Origin: JBPCRW01 sp050996405
Lineage (GTDB): Bacteria; Acidobacteriota; Blastocatellia; Pyrinomonadales; Pyrinomonadaceae
DNA length: 49,143 bases
Direction: 5' to 3'
Assembly: GCA_050996405.1 (NCBI GenBank)
Contig: JBPCRW010000271.1
Location: forward strand, 1 to 49,143
The position numbers and the translations under genes were made by a program. Below are positions 1 through 8,389 of this stretch, piece after piece. The notes below the pieces were generated by a model, which worked only from the letters and a program-made list of their open reading frames with translations, was not told the DNA's origin and did no database searches. Position 1 is the first letter of the stretch. The number at the start of each line of letters is the position of its first letter.

Positions 1-153
1 AGGAGTTACGAAGTTGAATGAAAAATGCGGAAACACGCACGAAGTAGGTTTGTTCTTTGCGGAAACACGCACGAAGCAAGTTTGTCCTTGCGACGTTAAA
101 ACACACTTACTTCGTGCGTGTTTCCGCAAAATCGAACCAACTGCATAACTCCT
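1..153. repeat. Palindromic intergenic repeat element, copy 1
   Basis: Two direct copies of a unit starting GCGGAAACACGCACGAAG lie at about 28-53 and 59-85, and an inverted copy ending in CGTGCGTGTTTCCGC lies at about 101-127. The outer ends (AGGAGTTA at 1-8 and TAACTCCT at 146-153) are also inverted repeats, so the whole stretch can fold as one long hairpin. The same core recurs at 7508-7636, 8813-8993 and 44343-44414, always between genes. It encodes no transposase and behaves like a MITE/REP-type element. Confidence 0.75.
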
Positions 154-245
154 AATGGATTGAGGAGAAGAAATAAAAGATTTTGATTTATCCCTGTGCA
201 TCCCTATTATTCCTGTTATTCCTGTTAATTTTTCTTGGAGAATTT

Positions 246-1811
246 ATGAAGAAAAATTTTATAGCTTTCGTTTCTCTATTATTTCTTTTTGCGTCGGCGA
301 TGCCCGTTTTGACAAACGCGAACGAAAAATCCGCGCCGCCGTCGATGTATGTTACGCCGCCCGCGCCGCAGTTTTCGGACGCGGAACGCCAAGCCGAATT
401 AGCCCGACGACGCGCGGCGGTTTTCAGCCGTATGCAGCCGAACAGCGTAATGATTTTGTGGAGTGCCGCGCCGCGAAATTACGCGGGCGACGTGGATTTT
501 ATGTATCGGCAGGAAAATAATTTGTATTACCTGACGAGTTTGCGGCAGGGAAATTCGACGCTCGTTTTAATAAAAAATGCCGACGGCGCAGGCGCGGAAT
601 TTTTATTTTTGCCGAAGCGCAATCCGGCGGCGGAAACCTGGAACGGCAAAATGTATTCAAACGAAGACGCGGCGCGGCTGTCGGGTTTGAAAACGATTAT
701 TGACTCGAACGAACTTCCGGCTTTTCTACAATCGCTCAAAGACAAAAAAGATTTTTCGTCAAAAAACGGCGCGAAAATCGGTGCGGCAAACATCCAGAAC
801 GTCTATTTGCTGATACCTGAAGACGAGCGCGACGGCGACGGAATCGCGGAATTTAATCGTGAAAATGATTTCGCCAAAACGCTTTCCGGTTACAAAATTA
901 TCAACGCGCGAGCCGGTGAAAACGATATTTTCGGCAGCTTGCGGCAGGTTAAATCCGCGTATGAATTAAAACTTTTACAGCACGCGATTGACATCACGAC
1001 CGAAGCGCAGGAACGCGCGATGGCAACGGCGAAAAATGTTAAATGGGAATACGAAACGCAAGCCGAAATCGAGTATATTTTTCGCCGGAGAAACGCCGAT
1101 TACTGGGGTTATCCTTCGATTGTCGGGTGCGGTCCGAACGCGACGACTCTACATTACGAAGAATCGCAGGGCGCGGTTAAATCAGGCGATTTATTGCTGA
1201 TGGATGTCGGCGCGGAATACGACCATTACACGGCGGACGTGACGCGCACTTTTCCAGTCAACGGCAAATTTTCAAAAGAGCAAGCCGACATTTATCAAAT
1301 CGTCTATGACGCGCAGGAAGCCGCTGCGAAAACCATCAAGCCGGATGTAAATTCCGGCGAGCCCGGCAAAGCGGCAACGCGAATTTTGAAACAGGGCTTG
1401 GCGAAATTAGGTTTGATAACCGCGCCGGACGCTAAATATCAATTTATGTCCAACGGGAAACTTTATGAAGATTCTCAATATAGAATCTGGTTTATGCACG
1501 GCTGGGGACACTGGTTAGGAATGAATGTCCACGATGTCGGGGCTTACGGAATTCCTTTAAAGGCGGGAATGGTGACGACCAATGAACCTGGAATTTACGT
1601 CCGCGAAGACGCGCTCGACTATTTGCCCGACACGCCTGCTAACCGTGATTTTATCGCCAAAGTAAAACCGGCGTTTGAAAAATATAAAAATATCGGCGTG
1701 CGAATCGAAGACGATATGCTGGTTACACCGACGGGCGTAGAATGGATGACGAAAAATCTGCCGCGTTCGATTGCCGACATCGAAGCGTTTATGGCACAAG
1801 CCGGAAAATAA
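246..1811 (+). CDS. Secreted M24 family aminopeptidase P-like metallopeptidase
   Basis: This 521-residue protein resembles Xaa-Pro aminopeptidase, which removes an N-terminal residue in front of proline. It has a signal peptide (about residues 1-26), an AMP_N-type domain (about 40-190) and a C-terminal pita-bread M24 domain. The five expected metal ligands are visible: D320 and D331 (DVGAEYDHYTADVTRTFP), H422 (GWGHWLG), E447 (TNEPGIY) and E488 (RIEDD). I chose the ATG at 246, not an upstream in-frame codon at 183, because GGAG lies just upstream and the signal peptide starts there. The upstream extension would add a second hydrophobic stretch. The gene is monocistronic and converges on the kinase gene across a shared hairpin. 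Export suggests a role in periplasmic peptide breakdown (inference). Confidence 0.9.
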   Translation: MKKNFIAFVSLLFLFASAMPVLTNANEKSAPPSMYVTPPAPQFSDAERQAELARRRAAVFSRMQPNSVMILWSAAPRNYAGDVDFMYRQENNLYYLTSLRQGNSTLVLIKNADGAGAEFLFLPKRNPAAETWNGKMYSNEDAARLSGLKTIIDSNELPAFLQSLKDKKDFSSKNGAKIGAANIQNVYLLIPEDERDGDGIAEFNRENDFAKTLSGYKIINARAGENDIFGSLRQVKSAYELKLLQHAIDITTEAQERAMATAKNVKWEYETQAEIEYIFRRRNADYWGYPSIVGCGPNATTLHYEESQGAVKSGDLLLMDVGAEYDHYTADVTRTFPVNGKFSKEQADIYQIVYDAQEAAAKTIKPDVNSGEPGKAATRILKQGLAKLGLITAPDAKYQFMSNGKLYEDSQYRIWFMHGWGHWLGMNVHDVGAYGIPLKAGMVTTNEPGIYVREDALDYLPDTPANRDFIAKVKPAFEKYKNIGVRIEDDMLVTPTGVEWMTKNLPRSIADIEAFMAQAGK

Positions 1812-1874
1812 CAGCCACAAAAACTCAAAAAATTTTCTTGAATCTTTTTTGAGTTTTTGCGCGGCTGTTATTTT
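1805..1874. terminator. Bidirectional terminator between convergent genes
   Basis: A 14-bp perfect inner stem (1819-1832 with 1845-1858, AAAAACTC... and ...GAGTTTTT) is extended by an outer stem AAAATAACAGCC/GGCTGTTATTTT (1805-1816 with 1863-1874). A- and T-tracts on both flanks allow termination in both directions. The outer arms overlap the last codons of both neighbouring genes. Confidence 0.75.
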
Positions 1875-4420
1875 CTTATTTTAATCTCCGCAACGGATTG
1901 TTTTTCGCGGGCTTTGGTTAATTCGTCAGAGGCTGTTTTAGCAAGCGGGTTTTGTTCGCCGAAATTTTGCGCGGCTTCTTCACGGGCTTCGAGCGCGATT
2001 TTTTCAGCTTCGGCGAAACGATTTTGAGCCAGCAGGCATTCGCTCAAACCAATTTTAGTTTTCACGATAAGATTAAAATTTTTCGCCCGTTGCGCTTCGC
2101 TGACGGCTAATGATTGACGCAGATAATTTTCGCCTTCGCGGGCGCGTCCGGCTTTCGTTAAAATTATTCCCAGCGTTGCGAGCGGCGTTGCCGGATTCGG
2201 ATTTCCGGCGGGGAAAACGCTTTGATAAATCGCTAAACATTCGCGCGCTTTTTCTTCGGCGGGTTGATAATCGTTTTTTTGATTCAGCGCAATCGCCTGT
2301 TCATTAAGATTATGTCCGACGTAGCCGTTTTTATCGCCGAGCGTCTGACGATAGATTTGTTCACCTTCCGTCAAAAATTTTTCGGCTTCGTCGGGTTGAT
2401 TTTTGCCGTTTAAAAGCTCGCCTAACATCGTCAAAGTCGCGCCGAATTCCCAGCGCGGCGAACCGGAAATTTGACGATATTCGGTAAGCGACGCGCGAAG
2501 CAGCGTTTCGCCTTTTTCAAGTTCGCCCGACCTGACCAGCGCTCCGCCTAAATTAGTTTGAATGCTGGCGAGAACTTCGCGCTGCTTTCCTTGCAGATTC
2601 GCGCCGTCGGCAATTTGCAGAGCCTCGTTCAAATTCGCCAAGCCCGCCTGCGTTTCGCCTTTGGAAAACTGTGTCGTGCCAATACCGTTTAAGGCGAACG
2701 CAAGCTGCGCCGGTTTAAAATCTTCAGAATTCGATTTTTGCAATTCGCGCTGAACAGCAACATATTTTTCGAGCAGCGGAATCGCGTCGTCAAATTTGCC
2801 TTGATTAAAAAATAAAACTCCGAGCAGAAACCCTGTATAAGCGGATTCTGGATGACCGTCGCCGTAAATTCGCGTTTGAATTTCCAAAGCCTCGCGCAAG
2901 TATTTTTCGGCGGAATCATAACGTCCTTGCGAACCGTAAGACTCACCGATTGTTTGCAAAACCTGTGCGTGGACTTCCGGCTGGTCTGCAAGTTCCGATT
3001 CGATTTGCGGCGCGATTTGGTCGAGCATTTCGTTGACCGTGACATTCTTTTTTTGAGCAGTCGGAGCAAGCGAAGCACCGCTTTGATTGGAGAATGACAG
3101 CATCTCCTGCAAAAATTTGTTGATGCGTTCGGCTTTGAGTTTTTCTGCATTTGCCGCATCGCGCTGGCGGCGGGCGACATCGGCTTGCCATAGCGAAATT
3201 ATTAAACCCGAAACAATCGCCAGAAAAATAAAACTCGCGGCGATAACACCGACTTTGTTGCGGTGAATAAATTTTCCGGCGCGATAACGAAAAGTGTTCG
3301 GGCGGGCGGAAACGGGCAAACCGTTCAGATGTCGTTCGATGTCTCCGGCAAAGGCTTCGACAGATTTGTAACGACGCTCCGGCTCTTTTCGCAAGGATGT
3401 CAAAATAATGTTGTCCAAATCGCCTTTTAATCGCGGATTGCGAATTGCGGAATGCGAATTGGTTTCCGTATCTTTTTGTCTTCGTGTTTGCGCCTCACTC
3501 GGTCGAATCGGTTCGCTCGTCGAAATCAAACGGACGATTTCTTCAAAACTGTTTGTCTTCGGCGTGAAAGGACGATTGCCCGTCAGCAATTCATAAAGCG
3601 CGACACCCAAACTGTAAATGTCCGAAGCCGTCGTCACCTGTCCGCCGCGCAGTTGTTCTGGGGAGGCGTAAGCCGGAGTCATCGCTCGAAATGCGGTCGC
3701 CGTTTGCGCTGTGTCCGTTTCAAAATCGAGAACTTTTGCCAAACCGAAATCGAGTAGTTTCGGCGCGCCGTCCGCCGCGACTAAAATATTTGACGGTTTT
3801 ATATCGCGGTGAACAATCAGGTTGCGATGCGCGAAAGCCGTCGCCGAACAAATTTTCACAAACAGCTTTAATCGTTCTTCGATTGTCAAATTTTGATTTT
3901 CGGCAAATTCGAGAAGCGTTTCGCCCTCGATAAACTCCATCACGAGAAACGGCTCTCCGTTTTCTGTCACGCCGCCGTCGAGCAGTCGCGCGATATTCGG
4001 ATGATTTAACGAAGCGAGAATCTGACGCTCGCGCCTGAAACGATTTTCCGTTTCCGCGTCGAGAATCGTCTGGCGCACAATTTTCAATGCGGCTTGCTGT
4101 TCAAATTCTCCGTCGGCACGTTCCGCCGAAAAGACCGCGCCCATTCCGCCGCGCCCGATTTCCCGAACGGTTCTATAATTACCGAATTGCCTGCCGGAAA
4201 AAATGGTTTCATTTTCAGGCAAAACTTTTGCCGCGTAAGGCGAGACGGATTTTTCTAAAAAATTTTCAGCGTTTTGTTCAAACGCGAGTAACGATTCGAT
4301 TTCGTGTTTGAGCGTTTCGTCATCGCGGCAAAATTCGACAAGCCACATTTCGCGCTCGCGGGTCGGAATTTCCGAAAGCGAAGCGATTGCTTCCTCGATT
4401 TTTTGCCATTGTGAATTCAT
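1868..4420 (-). CDS. Membrane Ser/Thr protein kinase with C-terminal TPRs
   Basis: This 850-residue protein has a Hanks-type kinase domain at about residues 80-365: glycine loop GRGGMGAV at 89-96, Lys113 in ALKIV, HRDIKPSN from 204, DFG at 224-226 and the SPEQLRG activation region at 253. One transmembrane helix follows (about 390-411), then at least eight TPR-like repeats (about 450-840), probably extracytoplasmic or scaffold-forming. The C-lobe contains a 17-residue low-complexity insert (about 314-330) whose DNA is four heptanucleotide repeats (3433-3460). The gene follows the ECF sigma gene on the same strand with an 81-bp gap. ECF-kinase pairs are common in Acidobacteria and Planctomycetes, where the kinase is thought to control the sigma factor. 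The substrate is unknown. Confidence 0.92.
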   Translation of the reverse strand: MNSQWQKIEEAIASLSEIPTREREMWLVEFCRDDETLKHEIESLLAFEQNAENFLEKSVSPYAAKVLPENETIFSGRQFGNYRTVREIGRGGMGAVFSAERADGEFEQQAALKIVRQTILDAETENRFRRERQILASLNHPNIARLLDGGVTENGEPFLVMEFIEGETLLEFAENQNLTIEERLKLFVKICSATAFAHRNLIVHRDIKPSNILVAADGAPKLLDFGLAKVLDFETDTAQTATAFRAMTPAYASPEQLRGGQVTTASDIYSLGVALYELLTGNRPFTPKTNSFEEIVRLISTSEPIRPSEAQTRRQKDTETNSHSAIRNPRLKGDLDNIILTSLRKEPERRYKSVEAFAGDIERHLNGLPVSARPNTFRYRAGKFIHRNKVGVIAASFIFLAIVSGLIISLWQADVARRQRDAANAEKLKAERINKFLQEMLSFSNQSGASLAPTAQKKNVTVNEMLDQIAPQIESELADQPEVHAQVLQTIGESYGSQGRYDSAEKYLREALEIQTRIYGDGHPESAYTGFLLGVLFFNQGKFDDAIPLLEKYVAVQRELQKSNSEDFKPAQLAFALNGIGTTQFSKGETQAGLANLNEALQIADGANLQGKQREVLASIQTNLGGALVRSGELEKGETLLRASLTEYRQISGSPRWEFGATLTMLGELLNGKNQPDEAEKFLTEGEQIYRQTLGDKNGYVGHNLNEQAIALNQKNDYQPAEEKARECLAIYQSVFPAGNPNPATPLATLGIILTKAGRAREGENYLRQSLAVSEAQRAKNFNLIVKTKIGLSECLLAQNRFAEAEKIALEAREEAAQNFGEQNPLAKTASDELTKAREKQSVAEIKIRK
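3433..3460. repeat. Heptanucleotide repeat inside kinase gene
   Basis: Four consecutive 7-bp units (GCGGATT, GCGAATT, GCGGAAT, GCGAATT) lie in frame in the kinase coding sequence and encode residues 321-329 (NSHSAIRNP). Related units occur in mutL and in the HAD gene. Confidence 0.8.
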
Positions 4421-4430
4421 TGAAATAATT

Positions 4431-4496
4431 CACCACAAAGATACGAAGAACACAAAGAAAATTAAAAGTTTTAGTGTCCTTTGTGTCTTTGTGGTA
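4431..4496. repeat. Inverted repeat of the CACAAAGA type between sigma and kinase genes
   Basis: CACCACAAAGATACGAAG... (4431-4457) is followed by a near-inverted arm ending TTTGTGTCTTTGTGGT (4480-4495). The arms are built of short CACAAAG-like units. It can form a hairpin between the co-directional sigma and kinase genes, where it could reduce kinase expression relative to sigma or stabilise the mRNA (inference). Confidence 0.65.
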
Positions 4497-4501
4497 AAAA
4501 A

Positions 4502-5074
4502 TCAAACGCTTTGCGACAGTTCCCGATACAGCCAGAGTTTGGCAAACTGCCAATCGCGCCGGACGGTTTTTTCCGTGATGCCCAAGACTTCGGCAATTTC
4601 TTTTTCTTTTAACCCGCCGAAAAAACGCATATCAACGACGCGGCATTTGCGGTTGTCAATTTTTTCCAGCTTTTGCAGAGCCTCGTCGAGTTCGAGCAAA
4701 TCGGCGGCGGATTGCGCGGGCAAAATATCCATATTTTCGAGAGAAAAAAGTTCTGCCGCGCCGCCGCGTTTTCCGGCATTGCGGCGGCGCGCGTGGTCAA
4801 CCAAAATCTGCCGCATCACTCTGGACGCGAGAGCGAAAAAGTGCGTCCGGTTTTCCGCCGTCAAAGCCGTCCGGTCAACCATCCGCAAATAGGCTTCGTG
4901 AACCAGTGCGGTCGGCTGCAAAGTATGGTTGGGGCGTTCGCGGCGCAAATATGCGCGAGCTTGGCGTTTGAGTTCATCGTAAACGAGCGGGAACAGTCGC
5001 TCCGCCGCTTTCGAGTCGCCCTCGCGCCATTTCTGCAAAATCTCCGTTACCTCGTGCGTATTTTCGTCCGACAT
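4502..5074 (-). CDS. ECF-family RNA polymerase sigma factor
   Basis: The 190-residue protein has sigma region 2 (about residues 25-100, including PTALVHEAYLRM and the MRQILVDHARRR helix) and region 4 (about 130-188). Region 4 carries a helix-turn-helix, KEKEIAEVLGITEKTVRRDW, that would bind the -35 element. It matches the ECF group usually found beside Ser/Thr kinases (TIGR02999-like). No anti-sigma gene is adjacent, and the downstream kinase is the likely regulator. It is divergent from the membrane-protein gene at 5199, whose upstream region carries a motif repeated at 9061, a plausible target promoter. A decayed paralogue lies at 20153-20647. Confidence 0.92.
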   Translation of the reverse strand: MSDENTHEVTEILQKWREGDSKAAERLFPLVYDELKRQARAYLRRERPNHTLQPTALVHEAYLRMVDRTALTAENRTHFFALASRVMRQILVDHARRRNAGKRGGAAELFSLENMDILPAQSAADLLELDEALQKLEKIDNRKCRVVDMRFFGGLKEKEIAEVLGITEKTVRRDWQFAKLWLYRELSQSV

Positions 5075-5134
5075 AAATCTTTCACGGCGATTGTAGCTTA
5101 AAACGGTTGAATTGAAAATTTTTTAATTGGAAAT

Positions 5135-5170
5135 GTCCGGTTTTTCCAAAACTTTTCGCAAGTAGTAATT
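5135..5170 (+). promoter_or_regulatory. Putative ECF-type promoter motif, copy A
   Basis: TGTCCG, then a T-rich spacer with TTTTTCC, then CTTTTCGC and AGTAATT, about 29 bp from the first to the last block. It lies just upstream of the gene at 5199 and divergent from the sigma gene. The same blocks in the same order and nearly the same spacing occur at 9061-9097. Assigning it to the adjacent ECF factor is inference. Confidence 0.45.
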
Positions 5171-5198
5171 AAAAGCGCGGATTTATTTGAAAGATATT

Positions 5199-5687
5199 AT
5201 GAAAAAACACATTATCGTCATCGCTTCAATTTTTATTTTTCTGGGAACGACCATCGGGATTTTTTTTATTTACGGGCATCTCCAATTCCTGTCGGTAAGC
5301 TCGATGCTTTTCGCCGATGTTAATTCAAGCGGCGGCTCGGTCTTTGACGATAATTTTTCTTTCCTGCACAGATGGCGCGGTTATTTTAACGTCTATATGA
5401 ATTTTTTCGGGCGGCTCGGAATCAACCCGCCGACTTCCATTTTTACGATTGTCAGTTCCATTGCATTCGGCTACGGATTATTAAAATTGAAAGAATGGGC
5501 GCGAAAACTGGGATTCGTCATTATCGCGCTGAATGTTTTCGCCTGCGTCTATTCGATTTTTAACGGCTTTATTTCGTGGACGATTATCGTCCAACTGGGA
5601 TTATGCGCTTATATGTGGTGGATTTTGACTTCATCGGAAGTTAAAAGCCTGATACAAACCAGCAAAGAAAAAGGAGAAAAACTATGA
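5199..5687 (+). CDS. Hypothetical four-helix membrane protein
   Basis: I do not recognise a family. The 162-residue product has about four hydrophobic segments: an N-terminal one (about residues 3-26), then about 75-95, 105-125 and 128-147, ending in a short polar tail. It looks like an integral inner-membrane protein. The ATG at 5199 is preferred over a TTG four codons upstream, although no strong Shine-Dalgarno precedes either. Its stop overlaps the start of the next gene by 4 bp (ATGA), so the two are translationally coupled. It is divergent from the ECF sigma gene and sits behind a shared promoter-like motif. Confidence 0.75.
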   Translation: MKKHIIVIASIFIFLGTTIGIFFIYGHLQFLSVSSMLFADVNSSGGSVFDDNFSFLHRWRGYFNVYMNFFGRLGINPPTSIFTIVSSIAFGYGLLKLKEWARKLGFVIIALNVFACVYSIFNGFISWTIIVQLGLCAYMWWILTSSEVKSLIQTSKEKGEKL

Positions 5688-6616
5688 AAAGATTTTGTTT
5701 GATTATTTCGTTTATTTTTATAACTTCGGTTTTGGCGTTTGCCCAAACTGAAAACGCGGAAAGCTGGAAAGTTATTACGCCTTCTGCGGAAGAATTTTCC
5801 GCCGAATTTCCAGTCTCGCCGGAAGCGACGGATTTTGACGAATCCGATAAAAGCGAGAACAACAGTCGTCGTTACAAAGCCGAATCCGGCGGGACGTATT
5901 TTTTTATTTTTTCGGATGCCGCAGACAAGCCGGTTCAGAGCAAAACGGTGATGGATTTCGCCGCGCGTTTTCAAGCCGGAGCGTCGCTTCCCGCAGGCGA
6001 TTTTCAAAGCAGAAAATTCGCCTTCAAAGGCGCGGACGGTTATCATCACACGATTTTAGCCGTCAAGACACCAACGCGCATTTACATTTTTCAAACTACC
6101 AGTCATCAAGATGATAATCCGCAGGTCGAACGATTTTTCGCCGGTGTTAAATTCGATAAACAAATTACCGATGCCGATGGTGCGCGCCCGACGAAAAACA
6201 AAAAAGGCGGCAAATCTAATATCATGCCGAGAGTAATGAATCCTGTTGGATTAGGTTCGGGCATCGGTCGCGGAACGGGTAACGGCACGGGAAACGGAAA
6301 CGGTGAAAATCGCGTCGCGTCGCCGAACTCTCAACCGCCGCAAACTCAAACCGTTCCGCTAAAACTTTTATCAAATCCGAGAGCGAATTACACGGATTTA
6401 GCGCGATTTTATCAAATTACCGGAAGCGTTCGATTGAGAGTGACTTTTTCGGCGAACGGCAAAATCGGCGCGGTTTCGCCGATGTCGAGTTTGCCGTTCG
6501 GATTACTGGACGAAGCGATGAACGCCGCCCGAAATATAGAATTTACGCCCGCGATGAAAGACGGCAAGCCTTACGAGATTGCGAAAGTAGTCGAATACTC
6601 GTTCACGATTTACTAA
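5684..6616 (+). CDS. Exported TonB C-terminal domain protein
   Basis: The 310-residue product starts with a signal peptide ending near FAQT (about residue 20). An unassigned N-terminal region follows (about 25-165), then a Gly/Asn-rich linker (about 190-215), then a TonB C-terminal fold at about 222-310 (GSVRLRVTFSANGKIG, then AARNIEFTPAMKDGKP). It lacks the N-terminal membrane anchor and Pro-rich span of a true TonB energy transducer. It is more likely a periplasmic protein using the fold for binding. It overlaps the upstream membrane-protein gene by 4 bp, with a GGAG just before its ATG. Confidence 0.8.
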   Translation: MKRFCLIISFIFITSVLAFAQTENAESWKVITPSAEEFSAEFPVSPEATDFDESDKSENNSRRYKAESGGTYFFIFSDAADKPVQSKTVMDFAARFQAGASLPAGDFQSRKFAFKGADGYHHTILAVKTPTRIYIFQTTSHQDDNPQVERFFAGVKFDKQITDADGARPTKNKKGGKSNIMPRVMNPVGLGSGIGRGTGNGTGNGNGENRVASPNSQPPQTQTVPLKLLSNPRANYTDLARFYQITGSVRLRVTFSANGKIGAVSPMSSLPFGLLDEAMNAARNIEFTPAMKDGKPYEIAKVVEYSFTIY

Positions 6617-6676
6617 CCGGATTTTTAGCGGCGCGTTAGTGTTATGCGGAATTAGTTAAGAGAGGAATCAATTTTT

Positions 6677-6871
6677 ATGTTTTTTTTAACCAATTTATTT
6701 TCGACGTTAATGATGTTCTGGCAGAAAAATTCAGCCGAGCCCGACAGGGCTTATGAAATAGGACGCAGTATCGGTTTTTGCTGCATACCGACAGTAATCA
6801 TTATTTTCATAATTGCTTTTCTTGCCTACGCGCTGATAAAAAGAGCAAAAAATAAAGGACCAAAGAAATAA
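6677..6871 (+). CDS. Small hypothetical membrane protein
   Basis: The 64-residue product has one clear transmembrane helix (about residues 34-54, rich in Ile and Val) and a basic C-terminus ending in KRAKNKGPKK, which suggests a cytoplasmic C-terminus. The N-terminal 15 residues are also hydrophobic. GAGG lies about a dozen bases upstream. It is co-directional with its neighbours, 60 bp after the TonB-C gene. The family is unknown, but size, charge pattern and position make a real gene likely. Confidence 0.6.
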   Translation: MFFLTNLFSTLMMFWQKNSAEPDRAYEIGRSIGFCCIPTVIIIFIIAFLAYALIKRAKNKGPKK

Positions 6872-6914
6872 TTTTATGGATTGCCTGAGATTGGTTTAGA
6901 AATAAGGAGAAAAT

Positions 6915-7463
6915 ATGAAAGTTCTAAATTTAATAATCGCGGCTGCCGCAATTTTTATGCTGGCGTGCCAGTTTGTTTCCGGTCAAAAGATAATACCGGA
7001 TAAGGTTTCAGCACCTGCGATTAAAAATAAAGATGCGTCCGAAAAAGAAGATATTCGCGTTAAAAAAATGTTGGAACAAGGAAAGGTTAAATATGAAGTA
7101 AATGAAGACGACGGCGATTTTAAAATTACCGTCAACACTACGCAGGGCAGAACCCAGACAGTTTTTATAGAATCGAAAACCAAAGTTTATGAGGGGTTTG
7201 AAGTCAGAAGAATATCGTCAATCGGGTATGACGCGAAAGGTCTTTTCCCGATTGACGCGGCAAATATATTATTGGCGGATAACGCAAGACCGGCAATCGG
7301 AGCTTGGGAAATTAACAAGGTAGAAAAGAATAAATATATCGCTTTATATGTGGCAAAAGTTCCGACCACCCTGACTTATGAACAGTTTTTTTACACAATC
7401 GGGATTGTTGCGGGTATTGCCGATGAGAGGGAAAAAGACCTGATGGGAAAGGACAGATATTAA
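6915..7463 (+). CDS. Hypothetical secreted protein
   Basis: The 182-residue product has an N-terminal signal (about residues 1-23). A Cys at position 18 (MLACQFVSGQ) could make it a lipoprotein, though the lipobox is imperfect. The mature part is charged and lysine-rich, has no recognised domain, and is predicted mostly beta plus helix. AAGGAG lies upstream of the ATG. It is followed by a palindromic repeat element, so it probably ends the transcription unit. Confidence 0.7.
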   Translation: MKVLNLIIAAAAIFMLACQFVSGQKIIPDKVSAPAIKNKDASEKEDIRVKKMLEQGKVKYEVNEDDGDFKITVNTTQGRTQTVFIESKTKVYEGFEVRRISSIGYDAKGLFPIDAANILLADNARPAIGAWEINKVEKNKYIALYVAKVPTTLTYEQFFYTIGIVAGIADEREKDLMGKDRY

Positions 7464-7507
7464 ATTGTTTTGCCTATTGGATGTGAGACTCGAACGAAAG
7501 AAAAATC

Positions 7508-7636
7508 TTAGAAGCTGTTTGAAAACTCCGCTCAATGCAGAAGGCGCGCTACGGAAGTAAGGGGGCGAAGGGCGTAAAAAACACACTTACTTTGTGCGTG
7601 TTTCCGCAGTTTTCGAGTTTTCAAACAGCTTCTTAA
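7508..7636. repeat. Palindromic intergenic repeat element, copy 2
   Basis: A near-perfect terminal inverted repeat of about 20 bp (TTAGAAGCTGTTTGAAAACT at 7508-7527 and its complement at about 7615-7634) flanks an interior with ACACACTTACTTTGTGCGTG and TTTCCGCAG, the core shared with the other repeat copies. No coding capacity is seen. Confidence 0.8.
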
Positions 7637-7684
7637 CCGGAAAGGGTTCAAATAATTTTGCCTGAAAAATAAATGGAGGGATTT

Positions 7685-8281
7685 ATGAAACTATTAACGA
7701 ATATCGCCAACGACAAAAATAATTTACTGATGGTCAGCGTTTCTTTAGTAATAATTTTCATCTTTGCTTTATCGGCTTCAGCACAACAGTCCAAGAATAT
7801 TCGTGAAGTTGATTTTAAGAATTTTACTTACAGTTTAAGCTGCGGAAACTTCGATTCTCCAGAACCTGTGACGGTCAAAAACGGCGAATATCAAGGTCCT
7901 AAACGTGAAGAGCAAGTTCATCTTGTCATTTCAGAAATAAAATTTGCCGACCTGAACGGCGATGGAAAAGAGGAAGCGATTATCCAATACAAATGTGAAA
8001 GCGGAAAGAATTACGAGTATGCCGCCGGAATGATTTTCACAATCAAAAATAACAAGTCGATTTTTTTGACAAATATTAACGGCGGCGATAAATCCAACGG
8101 CTATCTGACGGAAATCAGAGTTGTAAAAAATTTATTGCTGGTGAAAACCTTGCAAACCGGATACAGCAAAGATAATTCCGCGCCCGAATCAGTCAAATAT
8201 ATTAAAACGGCAAAATTCAGATTGCAGGGTAAAAGGCTGATTCAGGTTGGTAAAGCAAACTGGCGCGAAAATAACGAATAA
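7685..8281 (+). CDS. Hypothetical secreted protein with FG-GAP-like motif
   Basis: The 198-residue product starts at the ATG at 7685, preceded by GGAGGG. An ATG 12 bp earlier lies across that ribosome site and is rejected. The signal or membrane segment is at about residues 14-34, ending at ASAQQ. A DLNGDGKEEA motif (about residue 90) resembles the Ca-binding loop of FG-GAP/VCBS-like repeats. Such proteins with a single D-x-N-G-D-G-K-E-E repeat are common exported proteins of unknown role. It is flanked upstream by a repeat element. Confidence 0.72.
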   Translation: MKLLTNIANDKNNLLMVSVSLVIIFIFALSASAQQSKNIREVDFKNFTYSLSCGNFDSPEPVTVKNGEYQGPKREEQVHLVISEIKFADLNGDGKEEAIIQYKCESGKNYEYAAGMIFTIKNNKSIFLTNINGGDKSNGYLTEIRVVKNLLLVKTLQTGYSKDNSAPESVKYIKTAKFRLQGKRLIQVGKANWRENNE

Positions 8282-8389
8282 AATCAAAATCCAAACTACT
8301 GGAATCACTTCTAGGCTGCCGCAAATAATCAACCGATGAGATTGCGGCGGGAGCGAGTAAAAACTCAACCGTCGAAAAATAATATATAT

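Noticed and set aside
5684..6616. True TonB energy transducer
   Set aside because: It has a cleavable-type signal peptide and no Pro-rich span or ExbB/ExbD neighbours; only the C-terminal fold is shared.
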